Origin: Branchiostoma floridae
Lineage: Eukaryota > Chordata > Leptocardii > Amphioxiformes > Branchiostomatidae
NCBI RefSeq assembly: GCF_000003815.2
Contig: NC_049992.1
Location: 15,788,391 to 15,852,390, forward strand
Reading direction: 5' to 3'
Length of the DNA: 64,000 nt
A program made the position numbers and the translations under genes. The notes under the pieces are model-generated. The model had not been told where the DNA came from. It ran no database searches and saw nothing but the letters and a program-made list of their open reading frames with translations. Shown here one piece after another: positions 13,101-25,100 of the stretch (positions within the stretch are counted from its first letter, which is position 1; every line of letters starts with the position of its first letter).

Positions 13101-16100
13101 CAAGTCTTAATTGTTGTTAATGCGATGTTTTATCAAACCTCTATATAAATGCATGCATACAGGACAGGAAAAGACCAAATGTCAGACGTTAGTAGAGACC
13201 ACAGAGCCTATTCCTGGTGCTTACATCCCACAATGTGAGGAGGACGGTTCATTCAAAACAACCCAGTGCCACGGGTCCACTGGCTACTGTTACTGTGCTC
13301 ATCCCACTGACGGCACGCTTTATGACGAGACTGGCAAGGCCCAGTGGGAGGGGGGCATGGAACAGGCATATGACTGTGACGCTTACTGGCAAACTGTTGG
13401 TACGTTCGACATATACATGGTACAAATGACTGAGTTTCCATCAGCAAGAGTTATGGTTGGTTAAGTACTTGCATTGTTGATTGATTGGCCACAGCCCTTC
13501 AGAAATCTTCAGAAAGATCTTTCTTTTATAGTGAAATATGTAAGCCTGTTAACGTGGCGTACCTCAAACCTACACAGGACAGGAAAAGACGAAATGTCAG
13601 ACGTTAGTAGAGACCACAGACGTTATTCCTGGTGCTTACATCCCACAATGTGAGGAGGACGGTTCATTCAAGACAACTCAGTGCCATGGGTCCACTGGCT
13701 ACTGTTACTGTGCTCATCCCACTGACGGCACGCTTTATGACGAGACTGGCAAGGCCCAGTGGGAGGGGGGCATGGAACACGACTGTGACACATACTGGCA
13801 AACTGTTGGTACGTCAAATTCATGTACAATTCAAAATGATCAAGACTGCAACAATTTTTTAGTTGGTGAAAATATTATCAATCAAATGGCTCTGATTCTT
13901 AGCATATCTGAAAAAAGGTCTTTTGTAAAGGAGTGTGTATTTATGTATGTTGGGGCCTTGTAGTATTCTCTTTATCAATTATTTCAAAGAGATCACCAAG
14001 GAAGGCATAATTTTAACAGAGTGATTTACAATATATGTCAACAACAGACCAGTCTTGATGCGATGTTTTATAATTGCATGCATACAGGACAGGAAAAGAC
14101 GAAATGTCAGACATTAGTAGAGACTACAGAGCCTATTCCTGGTGCTTACATCCCACAATGTGAGGAGGATGGTTCCTTCAAAACAACCCAGTGCCACGGC
14201 TCCACTGGCTACTGTTACTGCGCTCACCCAACTGACGGCACGCTTTATGAAGAGACTGGCAAGGCCCAGTGGGAGGGGGGCATGGAACACGATTGTGACA
14301 CATACTGGCAAACTGTTGGTACGTTTGACATACATGTATACCTCGTACAAAATGACCAAATGTGAATCAGCAAGAGCCGTAGTTAAAAATGAATTTGTTG
14401 CCTACAATACTTCAGAAAATAGTTTGCAGTTGCATTTCAACAACAAACCAGTCTTGAGGCAATGTTTTATCAAACCTCTATGCATGCACACAGGTCAGGA
14501 AAAGACCAAATGTCAGACATTAGTGGAGACTACGGCACCTCTTCTTGGTGCTTACATTCCACAATGCGAGGAGGACGGTTCCCTTCAAACAACGCAGTGT
14601 CACGAGTCCACTGGCTACTGTTACTGTGCTCACCCCACTGACGGCACGCTGTTCAGGGAGACTGGCAGGCGTTCGTGGGAGGGGGGCATGGAACACGACT
14701 GTAACACTTACTGGCAGAGGACAGGTGATCAAACGAACACTTTCCCACTGTCTCTGGAAATTCCTTCAGCTGCAATTGCACAATTTTTTCTCTCCTGCAC
14801 TTGAAGAGCTGTTCCTTTATACTGCCAGCCATCTTATGGGCTCATCTGTCTTTTTATTTGTGTCCTAGCTATCTTCCTGCTAGAAGATACTGTTCCTATT
14901 TTTATTTCCTCATTGTTACCTTACAATGAAAGATGATATATGTACTGAGAAGTACATTGTACTACTGAGGCTCTTGTTTCCATACGCTCAAGGTGTTGCT
15001 TGTGTTTGTATGATGTAATGTATGTCTTTACCTGTCTACATAGCAATCAAAACTGTCCAATGCAATAAAGTTGACTCAGAGTGGCTTTGCTGTTTGTTTT
15101 CATTTCATTGATGCTTTATGTTATGAGTACAAAGCAATGCTGTAGGAAAAGTTGTACATATGTCATGTACTTTATTTTATACAGTCAAACCCTACTGCTG
15201 TCTTTCTTTCAGCGTGTTTCTTGCTTTTTCTGGATTGTGGAACAAGGATATATAATTTTACTGATAGGAACAATCCAGCTACGTATATGTACAACAAATT
15301 GTACATGTAACTCTACATGCTGTGAAAAATGTAGCTCTGGAGGTGTTTGGCCATTTACAAAACTTTTGTAGCAAAAAATTGTCATTTTTGTATGTTGTAA
15401 TATGTTGTATTGCAATTTTTTAAGTCTTGATGCACCCTTTTCTCAGGTCAACAATTCTGCAACTTTTCTGCTATTTGCATTCTGCTTTTCCTCTGTCTAC
15501 TTTTTCTTTTGGACAATCGACAAAGATGTGCCATTAGGATATGGTCAGACTAACCCAATACTGTGTTGTGTTTCTGCAGTGGTTCCCCTGACCCCACCTC
15601 CACCTATCCCACCTCCCACACCACCACCTGTGATTCCCGTGGTGCCAGGAGTCGGTCCAGATGCCAGACCAGGCTGTAGGGATGACCAGTTCAGGTGTAG
15701 GGAGAGCGGACAGTGCATTGATGTGATCTATGTCTGTGATGGGGACCCTGACTGTCGGGACTACTCTGATGAGGCTGAGTGTGGTTAGTAATATACATTT
15801 CTTGGTGCATTAGAAGTGTTGTTAGAGAAAACATGCATGTATTCATTTGTAGGAATTGTAAACTGATTTTCCTGTTTGTTGTCATTCTCATCAACATGTA
15901 CAATTAGAATGAAATGATTGGACATATAGAGCGAATTTGTTCTGCAATCAAATAGAATTGATGATGATGGTGCAATAAAAAAATGAGAGGTGTACAGATC
16001 ATTAATATAATGTTGACAGAGGTGCTAAGATCAAGCCACCATCCACCATTGATGCATAGGAAGACTGAGAGGTCACAGGTCATTTGTAAAAGTTCGGGCA

Positions 16101-19100
16101 GGTAGTTAATTGTTTTGCTCATGCGCCCCAAACACCACATGTATTCTGGCCTGATCTATCCTGTGCAAGACTATCCAAACTGGGGAACAAAGCTCACAAC
16201 TTTACTCTTCTTCCTATGCAGAGGATAGCGTTATGCCAAGATGTGAGCCTAATGAGTTTGAGTGTGCCAATGGAAAGTGTGCACAGAAGATCTGGACCTG
16301 CGACGGTGACAATGACTGTGGCGATAACAGCGATGAGAGCAACTGTCGTAAGTCAGATATTGATAAAACTAGCAATGAAGCAAGAGATGATAATTGTTGC
16401 TTACAACTCCATATTCCTATATTGTGAAGAGTGCAGTCAAAGCATCTTCTTAGCCCTCATCTTGTGGTTAAACGTCTTTTTCTTTTACTTACCCTTTTCT
16501 TTTCCAAAAGTCTTCTGACTGCCTAATTCTTTACAGTGTTTGAATGGAGTTACTGTTTGTTTCAATAATTTATTGTGTTGTCAACTTTATATGTATGTTT
16601 CTTTCTCTTTCTGTCCCATCTTTAATAAGTTTGTTCCTCTGACTGTTTGAGTTCATATGTCACAATGGTTGTTTTGGACAGTTATGGGTCGTATTTTGAA
16701 CTTATGAAGATTTCAATGTCATACTCCAATGTCATTCTGTTTGACTCTCTTGTAATACTTACATCTGTTGTCTCATCTCATCTCTCTTATCTCTTACCCT
16801 GTTTGTTACTGTATTCTGTATTCCTCAATCCATCCAGCTATTGGTAAGTCATTACAAAGTCTTGGCAAATCTGTTTGTCTCTTTGGGTTGTTTCATTTGA
16901 TTAATGCATTTGACTTTCACTGTGACTATCACAGCACTTCCCAAGTCTTTCATATACTCAGGGTTGTTTTGTGTGAGGGACTGTGATGTATTTGTATGTT
17001 ACTGATACCTGGTTTCAACAGTATGTTAAGGTCCTTTCTCTCTTTTGCTGTACCCTCTTAGTATTTGCATTAACTGAAAAGATTTTTACATTTCTTCCCA
17101 CAGCCACCGCTCCCCCTGGCTCTCAGTGTCGTGGAGATGAGTTCACGTGTTTGTCTGGAGACCAGTGCATCCCTCAGTCCTACCAATGTGATGAGGAAAT
17201 TGACTGCCGTGATCGATCAGATGAAATTGGATGCTGTAAGTACAACAACACCCACTGAGCACTACTAAAAATACTGTAAATGCATTTAATTTTGCTGGGA
17301 TTTAATTTTGCGGTGGTTTTAAGTAGCGCCAAAGACTGTAGTAGAAAAACTAAATTGGAAAAATGTTCACGGTGGTTTTAAGTTCGCACTGAAGTGGCCA
17401 CCCCGAAAACCACGAACATCGCGAACATTTCTTCTTTTACAGTATCCGCGGGAGACATAACTTCATGTGCTTTAGTCTAGCAGTCATTCATTTACATTTC
17501 AAATTGCCACAACTTGTTTGTTTGTTTGTATAGTCTGATACCTTATTATAATATTAAACCTCTCAGGTCAATGATGAATGAATGTATGTAAATGTGAATT
17601 GTAAATCCCTTCACCCCTGCGATTTTTTGGAAGGCAATGACTTCGACTTTAAGATAACGTTCTTGAGATTGTTACTAAACCCGGGTTTCCTCACTAGCTG
17701 CCCCCAGTGTCCAGACCCCACCAACTGACCTGGTGCAGGTAGAGGAAGGATCCACAGTGGTCCTGACATGTCAGGCCGTGGGGAACCCTACTCCCATCAT
17801 CTCCTGGAGACTGAACTGGGGCCACGTGGGGCAGCCCCCCAGGGTCACACAAGAGTACTCAGGGGGGAGGGGAACCCTGACCATCCGGGATGTGAGGAAG
17901 TCTGATCAGGGAGCGTACACCTGCGAGGCCATCAACAACAAGGGAAGCATCTTTGCTGTGCCAGACGCAGTGTTGGCCATCAGAGGTAAGCCTTAAGATT
18001 TCAGTTTAATTTGCACTACTCTCTCATAGCTTTGATTTGATTGCGTTACTAGTAATACTTTCTACTTATTTATGAAGGTTTATTTATTTCAGATGACCAT
18101 TGAAATTATATTGATTATTTGTTGTAATGCTATGTAGCTTTCTGTCAGGGTTCTCCTACTAGAATAATTGAAAAATGTCAGGAGGCATAATGTACATCTT
18201 GGCAAAATATATAAACTAAACGTATTGGTTCTGTATAGTCAACCAAGGGAATTCCTTGCATTATAAGTTGACTCGTAAAAGAGGAACCTCTCCCTTGACT
18301 AGCCCCAGATCACAAGCTGATCTTGGCTATGTGTGACGCAGGTGTTTCACACAATTGTCTCTTCATTGTTTGCTTGAAGAATGTTAGGTATGATAAATGT
18401 CAGGTTAAATGTTTAAATTTACCTTTGCAGAACCAGAGGGAGCCTGTTCTTCACCTGGCACCTTTAACGCAGCTGCTGTCACAACTTCCGAGTGCCTGCA
18501 GTGTTTCTGCTTCGGTGTGTCCCAGAACTGCCGCAGTAGTGACTTCTACAGGTTCCAGGTACATTTTTCATTTTGTCTGTCATACTTAGATATCATACTC
18601 TGTATGTTTATTTGGTATCTTCTTCCTACTAGTATATCATGTTTGATAATGGCTGAAGTATTACAATACAAGTAATGGAGGGGATAATACTAGGGAAGCA
18701 CTCCAACCCCCCACCCTACCCCCCCCCCCCCCCCAAGATGTATCTCCCCTTTTAAAGACTGCTGTTCTTAGTAGTGGTCGAAGGTCTATGTAAGATGTCA
18801 TACCCATCAACAAGTCTTAAGTTGTGTACTTCATAATTACTTCATCTTGTACTGTAAATGCTTGTAAGTTCGCTGGGATTTACTTTCACAGTAGCAGGAA
18901 AATGGAGTGTTCGCAGTGGTTTTAAGTTCGCGGTGAAGTGGTCAAACCGCAAACATAAAACCACCACGAACATTTCTACATTTACATCATATGGTCATCA
19001 TGACTATGTGTAGAGCATGTGCATGATGATTTAATGATGGTAGACTGGATTCTGCAGCTGTCATTTAAGAAACTGTTGTCATGTTTTTTCCACCAGTTGA

Positions 19101-22100
19101 CTGTCCCAGAAAACAGTGGTCTGACGATGGTGACCAGAGACAGATCCCAGTCAGTGGACCGGTCCTACATCCGAGCTGTACCGGCCCGTAACCAGTTCAT
19201 GGTGGAGGACATGTCGTCTGTACCATCTGGAGTGTATTACTGGAACCTCCCTACTAACTTCCTGGGAAATATTGTAGGTTATATTCTATGTCTTAGGCTA
19301 TACCGATTTGTTTCGTTGGTTATCAGACATTATGAAGTGAAAATATAGCAAGCCATGCCATGTGCCTGCAAGACCGAAGGCCGGTTATATTGGCTATATA
19401 CATGTAGATACTGACGGTCAGTGTATTCACTCCATAAATCTTAGTGCACAAATCAGCAAGGCATAAACCTGGTCCTCAGGCTTTGTTTTCTTTCCAGTTA
19501 AGCATATTTTTATAAAATCTGAGAAACAATAGTAACTTGAACACATACATGATCACTTACAACATGATTACACAGGCAGTTTAAGGCCTGTGACAATTTT
19601 GGTCGAACATGAAATTTGAACCACTGCGTGACCTCAGGTAACCCCGCCGGGCCGGAGCGTTTTTAGAACGGTCCAATGTCAGTACCTAATGATACATTGC
19701 GTAAACAGGAACTTACGATGCACGGGCCACACTGACTACTTTTCTTGAGACTTATTAATGTTGAATGTTAAAGATATTGATCTAGTATTCATCAGATATC
19801 GGCATAACTAGAAGCGGTTAACAAAAGGGCACCCCCGCGAGAGCTGCAAGTGGTACAGTCTGAACATGCGTTCCGACCTCCCGGGGTGTGGAGTGGCGGG
19901 AAAACAGCGAGGCGCTCATACTTCAAGGAGACAGCAAAATAATGCTATAAATCGGTATTTCTAGCCCAAAATGATTGTATGGCAGTTGACTGATGTCTTA
20001 GAAGGCTAACTGCTTGCGAAATTTCGCATTGATACAACAGCAATTTAACAGATACAGACATAAAACATTCATATTTTACCATCGGTTAATGTTGCGTACA
20101 GTCAAACATGTCTTACTTGGGCGCAGTTCATGTAGGGTAAGTAGTGTTTCGTCGGCCCCTGCCCACATCAGGGCACCAGTTTTATTACGAGTTTTGTGCA
20201 GATTTAGGTTCATTAAGCCTTAGACCTTCAGAAATCAAGCGGGCCTTCTTGCAATATCTTTGATTTCCATGGCTGTATTGATATTTGTACGAAAAATACC
20301 CAAAAATTGTCAAAAAATTCTGTTTTTGCCCCAAAACGGAGCCTTGCCGATGTAAAGCGGCAAGATCCCCAGGCATATTAGATATCACAGAGATATAATC
20401 TATTACTCCAGAAAATATGACTCAGTTAGACAATCATTTCATAGTGGGCACAGACCCATTTTAATAGCATCCCTATTTTTTACCAAAAAATGTTTTTTTA
20501 AACCCAAAATATTGAGGATCCACAATTTTCTTGTCATCATATTTTGAATATGGGTGAATTACGTTAACTGGCCAAAAATTGTTGAAAACAGATGGTTACA
20601 TCAAAAGTTATGGCCATGTAACTGCTCGACTGAGAATCTACAGGTGTCACAGGCCTTAAAGTGCCTGTGTACTGTTGATGCTTTATTTAAGAATATATTC
20701 TGTATGTTTTATACAGTAAGTGATGCAATGAATCCATTGTTGTTACACATCCAGATTGCCAGTTATGGAGGAAAGCTGAAGTACACCGTGTATTACTCAG
20801 TCGGCACTGGTGACTTTGCCAGGTTTATTGATGCAGAGGACATCATTATCATTGTGAGTACATTGAATTTCGTCTTTTTTCTTTCATCAATTGAGAACAC
20901 GGAGACACTGCTTTGTTCTCAAGAAAAAGTCATTGAACCTGCCAGCACAGAATCTGTTTTCAGCAGTTGATACTATAATGTAATATTACAATACAAGTAA
21001 TAGTAACAGGGTAGTTAGACAGCCCTGGCCATAGATGCTGAAAATAAATACGTAACTGTTAATGTATAAGGTTGTTGTATGTCATTTGGAAATGAGTAGG
21101 GCTTTAGTTTATTTATATTTCTCACAAGAAAAACAAAACCTAGTATAAACCATTTTTCTTTTAATTCTCTTAATGAGAAATCTGTTATTTCCGACATACA
21201 AAATGTACACAGGGAGGAGGAGCCATCCTGACCTACAGACACTACAACGAGCCAGTCAATGAGCGGGAAGAAACCATTGAGGTGGAGCTGAGGGAGGTAA
21301 GCAGGAATTTCTATATATGGGAAGAAAGAAAGGAAACAAACCAATAGTGTCCCAGATACGCATTGTTGTCAACTTTCTGCCTGCTTTGGTAGTCTTTTGT
21401 CATAGACTTGTGCTGGTTATGAAATTATACATGTACAGCATGCAATCCTTGGGAAAACGTCAACAACCATACAGACATATGCAACATGTATAATGTACAC
21501 AAATACTTTTTTTCTGTAAAATATGTGTAAAGATAGCCTTTCAATGTTATAGCTAAGCATCCCACTTTAAAGAAAAAGCTGTTTCGAAAACCTTTGTTTT
21601 AAATACGTTTCAAAAACCCAATGCTATTTTTCAAAGTATTTTCTGAGTTTTTTTTTTTCAAAATGCACTGCATAAAGAAGAAAGGGAAGGCAATGGAGGT
21701 TCCAAGGTCTCAAACTTGGTTAACTTTTTGTTATTCTCATTGTTATTTACTTGTGTAGAGCCTTTGGACATCCTCAGCCCTGTCTGCCAGCCTGTCACGT
21801 GAGGACTTCATGATGATCCTACAGAATGTGGAGGCTATTCTCATCAAGGCTTCATACAACTCATTCATGGTTACAACAAGGTATGGGCGCTTGGATAAAC
21901 ATGTAGTGTGCTCTTCTATTTACATGATACCAACCTACAAACGTAGCTGAAGTATGAATTACATTCATTTCTGTATCTGTCCCTATATAGCCAAAGAGCA
22001 TAAATGCCCTTCGGCGTAGTGCACCAGCTTTGCAGGCACGTAGCCTGGGAGCAACAGGCTATAATATACAGAATGACCTGTAACACCTACTGTAAGATGC

Positions 22101-25100
22101 TCCTACTGTACTTGCTAGCAATGAGTTCCACTCTTCATTATAGTTCTAGGGAAAACAAAGTATTAGAAATTTCAATTCTGGGTTGACACGTCTGGAGTTG
22201 TGGGAGGGTCATTCATGCCAAAAATATCACCAAAAGTATCACCAAGTTAGCAAATGTGTCAAAAATTACCACTGATATTTACAACTTTCAAAGCATCACA
22301 TCGTGAATGATTATCATCTCTACAGCATCCAGGGAATCGAGATGGACACAGCTGTGGAAGAGAACACGGGGCAGTCACGTGCTGTCATGGTGGAGCAGTG
22401 CAGCTGTCCTGCTGGCTATACTGGGCTGTCCTGTGAGGTGAGAGGGCTTGCTGAAGGGACATGTCATTGAAATTTCTTTGTAGAAGTATAGAATTTGAAT
22501 GTCGCGTACCATACTTCTCATGACTTCATGACTACAGAACAAAACCTGTATAGTCAATGTTATTAGCACTGTACATCTTCTTTTTAATAACAATAGGACT
22601 GTCACACTACAACCTTTTGTTCTTGTGTGAATGGTGAACCAGGCATGTCATCATGACAATAGAAGTTAAAGCAACAGCAATCATCACCAATTAAAGCACA
22701 ACATTTGTTTTTGAATAGTGTGATTAGGATTCAGTCAGAAGAAAAGCTTTGCTAACTCCAGAAGTGTGTATAATGTGGGATTCTTGTATGTCAATGTTAC
22801 TGTAACAGACTTACAGTTGAAGATTTGTACAAGGAAACATGACCGGTTGTTCTAACATCTCCTTGTATCCTGCAGCGTTGTGACACTGGCTACATCAGAC
22901 AGAACAGTGGGCGCTTCCTGGGCTCCTGTGTGCCTGTGGGTGGATCTGGTGCCTGTAACTGTAATGGGCACTCTTCAGACTGTGATCAGCTGACAGGAGA
23001 GTGCAGGGTATGGTTTACAACTTCTTTCTCTCACACAAACATAACACTGGTCCACATGTACACAAGCTTATATAATTATGCTAAGAGTTAGTTTTTACAT
23101 TGATAGGATTCATTCTAACTTCTTTTTTAGCTGTCAATGCAATCTAAGCAGTGTTTTATTACCACTGGATAGGTAGATACTGCACTAACATTGTTTCAGC
23201 ATTGTTTTATTACCTGATTCATTAACGAGATCTCTTGTTCCCACAGAATTGTCAGCACAACACCGATGGACCCAACTGTGAGCAGTGCAAGGCTGGTTAC
23301 TATGGTGACCCGCTGAGTGGCTTCCCTGATGCCTGTCAGCCCTGCCCCTGTCCTCTGTCCACACCATCCAACCAGTGAGTTAACGCTACAATCTCTTGTT
23401 GACAGACTCCTTCTTTTGCTAAGCAAAGTTTTGGATGTACCAGGGTTCTAGCCAGCGTCTATCCTTCCGTTCTTTGACGGAATTTTGCCCATTCTAGACG
23501 GACAAAAATCGGCATGTAAAAGTTCTAATTGAACCAAGCTGATCCTACCAGCAAAATTTGCCCCTTTAGACCCCCCTTGGATCGCCTTTGACAAGATTTC
23601 CATTCAAAATCAAGGGGAAGGAAAAGATTTCAGACTGGCTAGAGTACTTGGATGTACCCTTTAATATCATGATGTTGTACATATAATGATGAAAGAAGTC
23701 TATTTTATATCTAGCTGTTTATATACTTTTACCACCAGAAAGATGTCAAAGAATTTAATTATTCGTTCAGTTTTGATCCTCATTTGTAGTTGGTATTTTG
23801 TATACTTATTCTTGGCTAAAAGAAATTAAGACAATGCAAAGCCTCTTGTGCCTCAACAGAAAATCTTTTTTTGACTTTGGACAATTGGGGTTTCAATTGC
23901 TACATATCTGTTGCAGATTTGAAAAAAAAAGTAAAAAGTAATAGAAGCTACAATTTAATGTTGAGATGCTTACTTTTCTGTTATTGTACCTTTTGTTTGT
24001 TTGGTTTGATGAAAGGGTTGCCCTTTTGTCTTTCATACCTTTTACCCCTGGAAGACAACATGGCAACCCTGTTGTGTTGTTAGGGTTCAGGAATGGCTGT
24101 TGTTTGATTATGAAAGCCTTTTTGATGAGGACAACGATATCATATACTACACAAGGTACCTACATACTGTAGGCACATCTAGTTAGACATCAAATGCAGT
24201 TTCAGAGTAGATCAGTTTAGAAAGCTTACTTGTAGGAAAAGTAGTTTCTTTATGCTACTACCAGTAGTATTAGTCAGTAACAGTTATTGTGTTTTGCTAT
24301 GTTGGTATTACAATGCAACAACCACTAAGGAAGAAATCCATCTTAAAAGTGACATGTATAATGGCCCACAGTTACACTGCCACTTAATATCACCTAGTTA
24401 CCCTCTTTCTTAGCTGCCATTTTGTCAGTCTTATTCGTACATACATATAAATGATTATCATGTAAGTTATGACATGTAAAATCTGTGAATTAGCCTATAA
24501 GAAAAGATAAATGTAGTATGCGAATACCATCTTACCTTTACTGTATCATGCTTATTTCTATGCTACCAAGGAGGAAGCTTGTGTCAGGTACACTCTTCTG
24601 TGCAAGGTTTTAAGTGTATGCCTACTCATTTGTCAGACTCTTAATTGAATGAGATGTTCTTATGCTTCGGTCTTTCTTTGGGCGAAGATCTACACGAACG
24701 GTGTTGCGTCAGCACTGATTAATTTACATACCTTCCAACAGACTGCAATTATAATGTATTTTGAGGTCATCAACAGTGTACTACATAATTGTCACAATGT
24801 ATATTAAAACATTGCATTCTAATATATTATGACAGTGACTGTTTATCTAACACTAATGAAGACTATCAGAAGTTAAAGTTTTTTAAATATTCTGTGACAG
24901 ATTCTCGCCCACCTGTTTCTTGGACTCGGACGGCCAGCCCACCTGTGACGCCTGTCCACCTGGCTACACTGGCAGGAGGTGTGAAAGGTATGTGAAAAGC
25001 CATTTCAGTGGCTTCAGTGTTCACTGGATTTTTTTGTTTCATACAAAGTTGACAATAACATGTTTATACCCAGTTTTTACTATACTCCTTACAACCAGAG

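Larger units (their letters stand above)
15784..22875 (+). other. Other introns of domain II and module 1
   Basis: Apart from the elements listed separately, the introns at 15784-16221, 16348-17103, 17986-18430, 20854-21212, 21297-21758 and 22438-22875 hold nothing I can name. None contains a second gene or an additional exon that fits phase and family. Confidence 0.5.

Noticed and set aside
16233-16427. Extension of LDLa-3 past its donor
   Set aside because: The perfect GTAAGT and matching phase to LDLa-4 show that the exon ends at 16347.
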